Origin: Micromonospora arborensis
GTDB taxonomy: Bacteria; Actinomycetota; Actinomycetes; Mycobacteriales; Micromonosporaceae
Length of the DNA: 64,000 bases
Direction of reading: 5' to 3'
Assembly: GCF_003205615.1 (NCBI RefSeq)
Contig: NZ_PYBV01000002.1
Coordinates: 105,971 to 169,970 of the forward strand
This document shows positions 1 to 9,425 of the stretch, piece by piece. The notes under the pieces were generated by a model. It made no database searches. It saw only the letters and a program-made list of their open reading frames with translations, and was not told the DNA's origin. Made by a program: the position numbers and the translations under genes. Numbering within the stretch: position 1 is the stretch's first letter; every line of letters begins with the position of its first letter.

Positions 1-638
1 ACGAGCACCGCCTCGCGTACGTCGGCCGGGGACGCCGTGCCGCCGACCTCGATGCCCAGTCTCTTAGCGAGTTCGGCGTACTCGATCGGCCGCGACTGGC
101 CGCTGCGGCGCAGGCGGTAGGTCACCTCCACCACGACCCACCGGTCGCTGTGCTTGAAGACGGACTGTCGGTGGCTGCCGAACCCGCAGCGGTCCGGGGT
201 CCATCGCTCGACGCGGCCGGTCTGCCGGTCGTAGACGGTGAGCGAGTCGAGCACGTCCGAGGTCACGGTGCCGAACGCACCGACGTTCTGCACAGGTGTG
301 CCCCCGACCAGACCGGGGATGCCGGACAGGGCCTCCAGGCCGGACAGCCCCGCCTCGACGGCGGCCTTGACCACGTTGTCCCACTCGACGCCGGCGGCGA
401 CGGTCAGCAACTCTCCGTCGATGCCGAACTCCGAGGTCGCCATCCTGACGACGGTCCCGTCCCAACCGACGTCACCCACCACCAGGTTCGACCCGCCTCC
501 CATGACCAGTAGCGGATCACCGGCGGCGGTGGCCTGGCGCAGCAGTTCGACCGCTTCGGGGGTGGTCTCCGGGACGTACAGGCGCCCGATCGGACCACCG
601 ACCCGCATCGTGGTCAGGTCAGCGAACGTGATTGTCAC
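1..638 (-). CDS. murB: UDP-N-acetylenolpyruvoylglucosamine reductase MurB, 3' end cut by window edge
   Basis: FAD enzyme that reduces UDP-GlcNAc-enolpyruvate to UDP-MurNAc in cytoplasmic peptidoglycan precursor synthesis. The first 212 residues are visible. They include TTMRVGGP near residue 9 and the FAD-binding stretch VMGGGSNLVVGD around residues 49-60, then SGIPGLVGGTPVQNVGAFG, all typical of MurB. The family is usually about 350 residues, so the C-terminal third lies outside the window. The start is GTG at 638, because a TAGGCT -10 box ends 6 nt before it and no Shine-Dalgarno sequence is present, which suggests a leaderless mRNA. Co-oriented with the PP2C and murD2 genes upstream. Confidence 0.93.
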   Translation of the reverse strand, partial: MTITFADLTTMRVGGPIGRLYVPETTPEAVELLRQATAAGDPLLVMGGGSNLVVGDVGWDGTVVRMATSEFGIDGELLTVAAGVEWDNVVKAAVEAGLSGLEALSGIPGLVGGTPVQNVGAFGTVTSDVLDSLTVYDRQTGRVERWTPDRCGFGSHRQSVFKHSDRWVVVEVTYRLRRSGQSRPIEYAELAKRLGIEVGGTASPADVREAVL

Positions 639-644
639 CGTGCC

Positions 645-650
645 AGCCTA
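645..650 (-). promoter_or_regulatory. -10 box of leaderless murB promoter
   Basis: TAGGCT on the minus strand, followed by 6 nt and the GTG start of murB. The spacing places transcription initiation at or next to the start codon. No convincing -35 hexamer was identified. Confidence 0.5.
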
Positions 651-698
651 CTGATCGGCGTGCCGAAGCTCACGGCCTCCTCGCGGGCGGGCCGTCCG

Positions 699-1055
699 TC
701 AGGACCCGGACGTCGACCGGAGGCGTCGGGCCGCGATCTGGACGGCACTCTCGCACATCGCGTGGCGGTCGGCCGTCGGAATCCGCCGGAGACTGAGGCC
801 CGCGAGAATGTTCACCGGCCACGACGTGATGCTCTCCGGCTTGCTGCCGTTCACCTCGAGAAACAACTCCACGTCGTACTCGTTCGAGGTCCGCGTGAGG
901 TAGTCCTGGACCACGGCGAGGAGGGCGTCGGCGAGCGCCTGCGCCACCGCGTGTCCGTCGCTGACGTCGATTGTTCTTCCGGCGGCCGTCAAGATCCGGT
1001 CCTGCAACATCTTGGCGTCCATGGCCGCCATTCGGTACAGGTCGTCGGAGGACAT
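699..1055 (-). CDS. hypothetical protein, 118 aa
   Basis: Not recognised. It begins MSSDDLYRMAAMDAK and has no signal peptide or membrane segment. It looks like a small soluble alpha/beta protein with one Cys near the C-terminus (MCESAVQ). The ATG at 1055 was chosen because a GAGGAAA ribosome-binding-like stretch lies 9-15 nt upstream; the open frame extends to 1490 but that extension has shadow-like arginine-rich composition. It lies between the PP2C gene and murB, same strand, with a 30-codon ORF just upstream. Coding is supported by GC-rich third positions. Function unknown. Confidence 0.65.
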   Translation of the reverse strand: MSSDDLYRMAAMDAKMLQDRILTAAGRTIDVSDGHAVAQALADALLAVVQDYLTRTSNEYDVELFLEVNGSKPESITSWPVNILAGLSLRRIPTADRHAMCESAVQIAARRLRSTSGS

Positions 1056-1075
1056 TGGACTGCCGGTTTCCTCGA

Positions 1076-1168
1076 TCACAGCTGGCACATCCCGTCGAAC
1101 CGGCCCCCGAGATCGCAATGCCACGGCGTTCCGAGTGAGTGCTCGTGGAATCGGTGCGGGTGACGCAT
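1076..1168 (-). CDS. possible 30-residue peptide ORF
   Basis: An ATG-started frame of 30 codons ending TGA 20 nt before the ATG of the 118-residue protein. A GGGAAGA stretch about 8 nt upstream could act as ribosome binding site. The peptide has a His/Arg-rich N-half (MRHPHRFHEH) and a C-half with two Cys (WHCDLGGRFDGMCQL). Third codon positions are mostly G or C. It could be a real small gene, a RiPP-like precursor, or chance. No modification enzyme is visible nearby, so only the ORF itself is claimed. Confidence 0.3.
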   Translation of the reverse strand: MRHPHRFHEHSLGTPWHCDLGGRFDGMCQL

Positions 1169-1279
1169 GGTGATGGTCTTCCCGTGGGTGAGAACGGCAG
1201 TATTGAACCGTCACTTTCCCGTCCAGGCAATAGCACCGTCGGAATTCCGTCACGTGCCGGTCCGCGGGACGGCGTCCGA

Positions 1280-2056
1280 TCAGAACGGTCCGCGAAGCAC
1301 GGCGAGTGTCGCGTCGTCGTGCCGTTTGACCGGGCCGCGCCCCACTCGCGCCAGCAGGTCGGGACGCTCGGTCTCGTACCGCCGGACAGCGTCGATGACG
1401 GCGCGCGGACCAGACCGCTCGGCGATCTCGAACACGTCGGTCCACCCGAGCTGGAAGAACTCGGTCAGTCGCGAGATCCCGTCGGTGCACAGCAACAGCC
1501 GGCGCAGCCCGGCACGCGCCACGCTGCCGGTCACGGCCTCGGCCGCCGCCGCCGGATCGGTCGACGCCACCCAGAAGCCTCCCGGCCGGTTGCGGAGTCG
1601 ACCCACCGTGTGCCGGTCATAGGCTGGCAGAGTGTCGGTGCGGTCGTCACGGACGACGGTGAGGCCGTTCCCGTTCTCGAAGACCACCGACGAGTCGCAC
1701 AACACCAGATAGTCCACCTGCTCACCCCGGGCACGCACGATGGCGACGGTGGACGATGGACTGTGCGGGTTCGACAGGTCGCAGCGGCCCGCGTGGCAGC
1801 CGCGCGCCTCCTCGATGGCGGTGGCCAGGATCAGCTCCAGCGACACCGTCGGCCCGGCCGTCAACGCGCGAGCCAGACAGTCGCCCAATTCCCGCACCAG
1901 CCAGGCGGGACCGTGCACACAGCCGGTGTCGAGGTCGGGCAGTTCGGTGACCCCGTCCAGCACGATCGCGTAGTCGGCCGTCGTGACCACGTGGTCCTCG
2001 TTCGGCCGGTCCGAGCCGGGCGCGGTGGCGAAAGCGAAGTCCAAGACAGTCCTCAC
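1280..2056 (-). CDS. PP2C-family protein phosphatase
   Basis: Cytoplasmic metal-dependent Ser/Thr phosphatase fold of 258 residues. Visible motifs are RPNEDHV near residue 17, the metal-binding VLDGVTE near residue 32, a middle LLCTDGISRL near residue 186 and the C-terminal DDATLAVL, which together match the PP2C metal-ligand pattern. There is no transmembrane or sensor domain. It sits 57 nt downstream of murD2 and co-oriented, so co-transcription with the wall gene is likely. The substrate cannot be inferred; PP2C enzymes in actinobacteria often counter PknB-type kinases, but no kinase gene is present here. Confidence 0.85.
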   Translation of the reverse strand: MRTVLDFAFATAPGSDRPNEDHVVTTADYAIVLDGVTELPDLDTGCVHGPAWLVRELGDCLARALTAGPTVSLELILATAIEEARGCHAGRCDLSNPHSPSSTVAIVRARGEQVDYLVLCDSSVVFENGNGLTVVRDDRTDTLPAYDRHTVGRLRNRPGGFWVASTDPAAAAEAVTGSVARAGLRRLLLCTDGISRLTEFFQLGWTDVFEIAERSGPRAVIDAVRRYETERPDLLARVGRGPVKRHDDATLAVLRGPF

Positions 2057-2113
2057 CGGGGGCTGCGCGGCCGGCTGCCCCGCTCGTGGCGAGGGGAGAG
2101 GACGGCAGCCCGC

Positions 2114-3463
2114 TCAGCCGACCAAAGTCTCCGCGATGGCCTCGCGGAACACCTCTGAGCGGTGCTCGTAGTTGCGGAACCGACCATAGCTGGGCGCTGC
2201 CGGCGACAACAGCACGACGCCGCCGGCCGGGGTGATCTTCCGGGCGTGCCGCACGGCGGCCGTCAGGTCGTCGACGATCTCGCAACGCACCCCGGGCAGC
2301 CCGTCCAGCGTCTGGACGATCCGGGGGCCGCTGTCCGGAATGCCGATCACGGCGATCTCCCGCTCCGCCAGATGGTCGCGCAGCGGGCCGTAGTCCACGC
2401 CCCGGTCGTTGCCACCCACGATCACCGTCAGCGGTCGCCCGTCGTACGCGTCGATCGCGTGCATCGCCGCGTACGGGCTGGTGGCCAGGGTGTCGTCGAC
2501 GAACGTGAGGCCGGACGGGTCGACAATCTCGGTGAGCCGGTGCGCCAGCCCCTGGAACTCGGCGACCGCCACGGCCAGGGTGTCCTTGCGGGCGACGACG
2601 TCGACGCCGAGCGCGTCGAGCACGGCCAGCACCACGCACAGGTTGCTCTCGTTGTGCCGGCCGACCAGCGGCAGCACCGCGCGCGGGAAGAGCGGGTGGC
2701 CCCCCAGATGGAACCAGGGCGTCCCGTCCGGCCCGACGTCGACGTGGGTGGTGTCGGGCAGACCTGCCCGCACCACCGGGCGGTCACCCAGCTCCGCGAT
2801 GAGCCGCGGGTCCGTGCCGTTGACCACCACGGTCGCCGGATCGTGGGCGATCAGGTTGAGCTTGTCCCGGTAGTACTCCCGCTCACCGCCATGCGCGTCC
2901 AGATGTTCGGGGAACAGGGCGGTGACCACGGCGACATGCGGCGAGTCGGTAAGGTCACTGCACTGGTAACTCGACAGTTCCAGCACGTAGAGGTCCGCCT
3001 CCGGCAGCTCCAGCGTCGGTACGCCGATGTTGCCGCCGAACAGGTTCGGTCGCTCGACCGCGTTCAGCAGGTGGCTGGTCAGACTCGACGTGGTGCTCTT
3101 GCCCTTGCTGCCGGTGACCCCGACGGTGCGGGCCGCGTGGTCGGCCATCCAGAGCGCGGTGCCCTGCGTGACGGGGATACCGCGTCTGCGCAGTTCGACC
3201 ATCCAGGGATGCGTCTGCGGCACCCCCGGGGAGCGGATCACCACGTCCGCCGCGACCAGCCGAGCGAGCCCGTCGGCACCGGTCACCAGCGGCGCGGCCT
3301 GGGCGATCGGCCCCTCCCACGGCAGCGACAGGAAGTTCGTCCGGTCGTCCACGGCGACCAGGCTGGCCGGGCCGTGCGCGGCGACGGCGGTGACGGCGGC
3401 CACGCCCTCACGGCCCGTACCCCAGACGGCCACGGAGCGTCCGCGCAGGTCAGCCAGGTGCAC
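2114..3463 (-). CDS. murD2: MurD2, UDP-MurNAc-L-Ala--L-Glu ligase (Mur ligase family)
   Basis: ATP-dependent Mur ligase, 449 residues. It has an N-terminal Rossmann stretch SVAVWGTGREGV, an ATP-binding loop GVTGSKGKSTTSS that differs from the GTNGKTT of classical MurD, the central-domain ELSSYQ and FPEHLD segments, and a C-terminal domain with VGGNDRGVDY. The gene directly divergent is murL. In Xanthomonas the MurD2/MurL pair adds L-Glu to UDP-MurNAc-L-Ala and then epimerises it to D-Glu, so MurD2 is preferred over classical MurD. GTG 3463 is chosen because AAGGAG lies 7 nt upstream; the frame could extend 7 codons further. Likely co-transcribed with the PP2C gene. Confidence 0.88.
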   Translation of the reverse strand: MHLADLRGRSVAVWGTGREGVAAVTAVAAHGPASLVAVDDRTNFLSLPWEGPIAQAAPLVTGADGLARLVAADVVIRSPGVPQTHPWMVELRRRGIPVTQGTALWMADHAARTVGVTGSKGKSTTSSLTSHLLNAVERPNLFGGNIGVPTLELPEADLYVLELSSYQCSDLTDSPHVAVVTALFPEHLDAHGGEREYYRDKLNLIAHDPATVVVNGTDPRLIAELGDRPVVRAGLPDTTHVDVGPDGTPWFHLGGHPLFPRAVLPLVGRHNESNLCVVLAVLDALGVDVVARKDTLAVAVAEFQGLAHRLTEIVDPSGLTFVDDTLATSPYAAMHAIDAYDGRPLTVIVGGNDRGVDYGPLRDHLAEREIAVIGIPDSGPRIVQTLDGLPGVRCEIVDDLTAAVRHARKITPAGGVVLLSPAAPSYGRFRNYEHRSEVFREAIAETLVG

Positions 3464-3500
3464 CTGTGATCTCCTTGCTCGCAACCGGACAAGCTCGGAC

Positions 3501-3506
3501 TAGTAT
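3501..3506 (+). promoter_or_regulatory. -10 box of murL promoter
   Basis: TAGTAT, 5 nt before the GTG start of murL, in the 48-bp gap between the divergent murD2 and murL starts. The spacing implies a leaderless or nearly leaderless transcript. The -35 is uncertain; TTGCTC at 3475-3480 is 20 nt away. Confidence 0.5.
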
Positions 3507-3511
3507 GACCT

Positions 3512-4861
3512 GTGCCTAACGGACAACTGCGGCGGATGGACGCCTTCACCTTCCCGTCCTACTCGATCGACTTCGCCACCGGCGAGGTGTTGTTCGACTA
3601 CGCGCTGACCGGCCCGGACGGTGAGCAACGGTTCACCGAGGCGATCGCCCTTCCACTGCCGGCGGAGCCGCCCTCGGACGAGACGGTGGCGACCCTGGGC
3701 CGGGTGTTGGAGGTGCTGCACCTCGTCGCCGGGGTCAGCTACTACAAGGCCGCCGCGCCGCCCCGACTCGTGCTGCCGGCGCCGCTGGGGGCGGCCACCG
3801 TCGACTACGTCACGGCCGTCTACACCAAGGGCCTCGCCGAGTACGCGTACCGCAACCAACTGCCGCACGTGCTGGCGCTGCGCCCGGAGGTTCCGGTGGG
3901 TTCGCCGGAGCCACCACGGGTGTACGACGACTCCGACCGTCGTCCGCTCTCGGCGGTCGGTGGGGGCAAGGACTCGATCGTCAGCCTGGAGGCGCTGCGC
4001 CGCGCCGAGTTGGACCCGGTGCCGTTCTCGGTCAACCCGAACCACGTGATCGTCTCGGTCAACGAGGCGTCCGGGCTGACCCCGCTGGCCGCCCGACGCC
4101 GGCTCGACCCGGTGCTGTTCGACCTGAACGCGGCTGGCGCGCTCAACGGGCACATCCCGGTCACCGCCATCAACTCACTGATCGCCGTGGCCACCGCGGT
4201 GCTGCACGGGCTGGGTCCGGTGGTGATGTCCAACGAGCGCTCGGCCTCCGACCCCAACCTGGTCTGGAACGGTCACGAGATCAACCACCAGTGGTCCAAG
4301 GGCGTCGAGGCGGAAGGGCTGCTGCGGACGGCGCTGGCCGAGCACGCGGGCCTGACCGAACCGTACTTCTCACTTCTGCGCTCGCTGTCCGAGCTGCACA
4401 TCGCCCGGCTGTTCGCCGAGATCACCCGGTACGACGACGTGGTGACCAGCTGCAACGCCGCGTTCAAGCTGCACGACGCGAGCGAGCGTTGGTGCCGCGA
4501 CTGCCCGAAGTGCCGGTTCGTCTTCCTGGCCATGGCGCCGTTCATGCCGCGGGAGCGGGTCACCCACATCTTCGGCGGCGACCTGCTCGCCGACCCGGAG
4601 CAGATCCCCGGCTATCGCGAGCTGCTGGGCGTGGACGGGCACAAGCCGTTCGAGTGCGTGGGCGAGGTCGAGGAGTCGGTAGTGGCCCTCGGCCTGCTCG
4701 CCGAGCAGGACCAGTGGCGCGACGCCCCGGTGATCCAAGCCCTGGTCGAAGCCGTCCCGGAGACAGCCTGGTCCGCCGTGGCCAAGTCCGACGTCTTCAC
4801 CCCCGGTGGCCCCAACCACATCCCACCCACCTACGCCAAAGCCCTAACCCCCCTCACCTAA
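3512..4861 (+). CDS. murL: MurL, UDP-MurNAc-L-Ala-L-Glu epimerase
   Basis: Converts the L-Glu residue of UDP-MurNAc-L-Ala-L-Glu to D-Glu, using ATP and Mg2+ in the characterised Xanthomonas enzyme. The 449-residue protein has a PP-loop-like SAVGGGKDSIVSLEAL around residues 148-163, followed by NPNHVIVSVNEASGL. A cysteine cluster WCRDCPKC lies near residue 327, and a conserved IFGGDLL follows. No membrane segments. It is divergent from murD2 with 48 bp between starts, the arrangement expected for an alternative D-Glu branch. GTG 3512 is used because of the -10 at 3501; ATG 3536 (MDAFTFPSYS) is an alternative start. Confidence 0.88.
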   Translation: MPNGQLRRMDAFTFPSYSIDFATGEVLFDYALTGPDGEQRFTEAIALPLPAEPPSDETVATLGRVLEVLHLVAGVSYYKAAAPPRLVLPAPLGAATVDYVTAVYTKGLAEYAYRNQLPHVLALRPEVPVGSPEPPRVYDDSDRRPLSAVGGGKDSIVSLEALRRAELDPVPFSVNPNHVIVSVNEASGLTPLAARRRLDPVLFDLNAAGALNGHIPVTAINSLIAVATAVLHGLGPVVMSNERSASDPNLVWNGHEINHQWSKGVEAEGLLRTALAEHAGLTEPYFSLLRSLSELHIARLFAEITRYDDVVTSCNAAFKLHDASERWCRDCPKCRFVFLAMAPFMPRERVTHIFGGDLLADPEQIPGYRELLGVDGHKPFECVGEVEESVVALGLLAEQDQWRDAPVIQALVEAVPETAWSAVAKSDVFTPGGPNHIPPTYAKALTPLT

Positions 4862-4921
4862 CAGCCCCCTCCCACCCTGCCCACCCCCACCACCCTGCGC
4901 CCCCCACCCCACCCATCCGGG

Positions 4922-4977
4922 TGATCAAGAGGTTTGCGTCATCGGGAGCGAGATTTCTGACGCAAACCTCTTGATCA
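4922..4977. repeat. long intergenic inverted repeat, type I, copy 1
   Basis: Perfect 20-bp arms, TGATCAAGAGGTTTGCGTCA at 4922-4941 and its complement at 4958-4977, with a 16-nt loop. It lies between the convergent murL and pucR ends. The arms are AT-richer than the genome. The identical arm sequence recurs at 46446-46505. It could act as a bidirectional terminator or be a dispersed palindromic element. Confidence 0.85.
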
Positions 4978-5021
4978 ACATGGGGAAGGCAGGGGGTGGG
5001 GTTGGGGGCCGGGGGTGGGGT

Positions 5022-6968
5022 TCAGGGGGTGCGGACTGCTTCTAGGGCTAGCAGGGCTACGTGTAGGGACAGGGATGCCTCTACCGAGTCGAGGTCGACG
5101 TCGAGGATGCGGGCGATGCGGGCCAGGCGTTCGTAGAACGCGGGTCGGGACAGGTGGGCGGCGGCGGCGCCAGCGGTCTTGTTGCGCCCCTGCTCCAGGT
5201 ACGCACGCAGGGTGTCGAGCAACTGCTCCCGGGGGTGCCGGGCGTCGTACTCCAGCAGGGCACCGAGTTCGCGCTCCACGAACGTCTGCAACCGGGGCTC
5301 GTCGCGCAGCAGGTGCAGCAGCCCGGCCAGGCCGACGTGCGGCAGCCGGAAGATCGGCAGGTCCCGTCGGTCCCGTCGGGCCGCCTCGGCGATCTGCCGC
5401 GCCTCGACCAGTGACCGTCGCGCCTCCCGCAGGTTGCTCACGCCAGAGCCGGCGGCCACGATGACCCCACCCGGGCCACCGCCGGCACCCCGGAACGGGT
5501 CAGCACCGCCTGCCACCCGACCGGCATCTGCACCGCGCGCCGACCGAGACGCCTCCGCACCGAACGGCCCCCGAGACGCCTCCGCACCGAACGGCCCCCG
5601 AGACGCCTCCGCACCGGACGACGCCCGCGACGCCTCCGCACCGAACCCCGACCGGGACGCCTCCACACCGGACGTCGACCGGACCGCCTCCGCGCCGGAA
5701 ACCGACCGGGACGTTTCGGCGCCGGACGGTGCACGGCCGGTGCCGCCGTCGAGGCGTACCCGACGAAGGGCGCTGGCGAACGCGGACAGCGCGCGGTCCT
5801 CGGCGGCCGGGTCGGTCAGGGCCAGCAGCGCGCCGACCGAGTGGTCGTCGACCGCGCTGGTCAGCGCGGTCAGCTTCGCCTCCCGCAGCGCCTGACCGAC
5901 CGCCTCGGACAGGTCCCGTAGTCGGGCCTGTCCCGCGTCCGGGCCGCTCTCGCCGGCCGGGTCCTCAGCCCGGTGTCGGACCATCACGCCGACGAGGTGC
6001 CGGCGGTCGAGCACCACGCCGAGCGCCCTGGCCCGCAGCGCGACCTCGTCCACCGGCCGGGAGTGGTCGAGGAGTGCGGTGAGCAGGGTGCGGTGGATCT
6101 GCCGTTCCAGCCCGTCGTCGTCGCGACGGACCAGTCGACCCAGCGCGAGGGCGGACGCGGCCCGCTCGATCAGGATGGTGAGCCGGGTGGGCGGGCCGGC
6201 GATCGGCTCGGTGGCCTGGGCACTGGGCACGTCCCCGCTGGCGGGCCAGCGCAGCAGCAGCCGACCCCAGTCCTGTCCCCGCGCACCGACGGCGGTCACC
6301 AGCCAGCCGCTGTCCGGGTCGTACGCGGTGCGCCCGACCGGCCGGATCCGCCGGGAGTGCTGCTCCCAGCCGTCGAGCAGCATTTCGGCGCTCTCCCCCG
6401 CCGGGTCGTACCCCAGCACCTGCCGGGACAGGTTCTCCAGCACCACCGGGCAACCGGACAGCCCGGCGGTCTGCCGGATCACCTCGGCGGCGTCGGCGCC
6501 CTCGACGGACAGATCGTTGAAGCGCTGGTGGATCTCCTCGGTGGCGCGCAGCTCGGTGAGCTGCGCGTCGATGATCAGCGCGTGCACCGCCTCGGTGATC
6601 GGAACGAACGGGGTGGCCCGGCGCAGCTCCACCAAGGGCAGCCCGCGGCGCTCGGCGGCGGCGACCATCACCCGGGGCACGCCGCTGACGTAGCGGCGGC
6701 CCAGCTCGACGACGAGCCCGGAGACGCCGACGTCGGCCAGGTCCCCGATGAACGCGCGCAGCCCCGCGTCGTCCCCGGGCAGGCCGATGCCGGTGGTGAG
6801 CACCAGTTCGCCACCGCCGAGCAGGGTGGCGATGTCCGGCACCTCGGCGACGTGCACCCAGCGGACCGGCCGGTCCAGCCCGGCGTCCCCGGCGACGATG
6901 CGCGGTGCGCCGTGGCGGACCGGGTCCAGGGCGAGGACCTCACGCACGGTAGGGAACACGGCCGACAC
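5022..6968 (-). CDS. PucR-family transcriptional regulator with expanded repeat linker
   Basis: Cytoplasmic regulator of 648 residues. The N-terminal PucR domain (about residues 5-125, FPTVREVLALD and VHVAEVPDIATLLGGGELVLTTG) binds small ligands in purine-catabolism regulators. The middle is a GGDEF-like/CdaR region. The C-terminal PucR-type HTH is visible as LLDTLRAYLEQGRNKTAGAAAAHLSRPAFYERL. Between residues roughly 410 and 475 lies a low-complexity insert of 9-residue repeats (GAEASRGPF type) encoded by a 27-bp tandem repeat. GTG 6968 has GGAGG 5 nt upstream; ATG 6998 is the alternative. No purine or amino-acid catabolic operon is adjacent, so targets are unknown. Confidence 0.85.
   Translation of the reverse strand: MSAVFPTVREVLALDPVRHGAPRIVAGDAGLDRPVRWVHVAEVPDIATLLGGGELVLTTGIGLPGDDAGLRAFIGDLADVGVSGLVVELGRRYVSGVPRVMVAAAERRGLPLVELRRATPFVPITEAVHALIIDAQLTELRATEEIHQRFNDLSVEGADAAEVIRQTAGLSGCPVVLENLSRQVLGYDPAGESAEMLLDGWEQHSRRIRPVGRTAYDPDSGWLVTAVGARGQDWGRLLLRWPASGDVPSAQATEPIAGPPTRLTILIERAASALALGRLVRRDDDGLERQIHRTLLTALLDHSRPVDEVALRARALGVVLDRRHLVGVMVRHRAEDPAGESGPDAGQARLRDLSEAVGQALREAKLTALTSAVDDHSVGALLALTDPAAEDRALSAFASALRRVRLDGGTGRAPSGAETSRSVSGAEAVRSTSGVEASRSGFGAEASRASSGAEASRGPFGAEASRGPFGAEASRSARGADAGRVAGGADPFRGAGGGPGGVIVAAGSGVSNLREARRSLVEARQIAEAARRDRRDLPIFRLPHVGLAGLLHLLRDEPRLQTFVERELGALLEYDARHPREQLLDTLRAYLEQGRNKTAGAAAAHLSRPAFYERLARIARILDVDLDSVEASLSLHVALLALEAVRTP
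5548..5736. repeat. 27-bp in-frame minisatellite inside the PucR gene
   Basis: Seven consecutive 27-bp units begin at 5548, 5575, 5602, 5629, 5656, 5683 and 5710, read on the plus strand as GACGCCTCCGCACCGAAC plus a variable 9 nt. The two nearest the 5548 end are almost identical; those toward 5736 are more diverged. They encode the 9-residue repeats of the PucR linker and keep the reading frame. Confidence 0.85.
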
Positions 6969-6971
6969 GCT

Positions 6972-7022
6972 ACCCTCCGTGACGCCGGATCTCGACATTC
7001 GCCGGGCGACGTCACGGAGGGT
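6972..7022. promoter_or_regulatory. 13-bp inverted repeat between argG stop and pucR start
   Basis: ACCCTCCGTGACG at 6972-6984 and its exact complement at 7010-7022, separated by 25 nt. It lies directly after argG and overlaps the pucR ribosome binding site. It could be an operator for PucR autoregulation, an argG terminator stem, or an element that sequesters the Shine-Dalgarno sequence (GGAGG is inside the arm). Confidence 0.55.
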
Positions 7023-7036
7023 CAGCGCGGCTTCGC

Positions 7037-9348
<2,312 letters not shown>

Positions 9349-9425
9349 CCGACGATTCTGCCGGACGACGAACCTCGCTCACCGATGCCCGCCTGGCGGG
9401 GCGTTTTGTCCGAGGAAGAAGGGGA

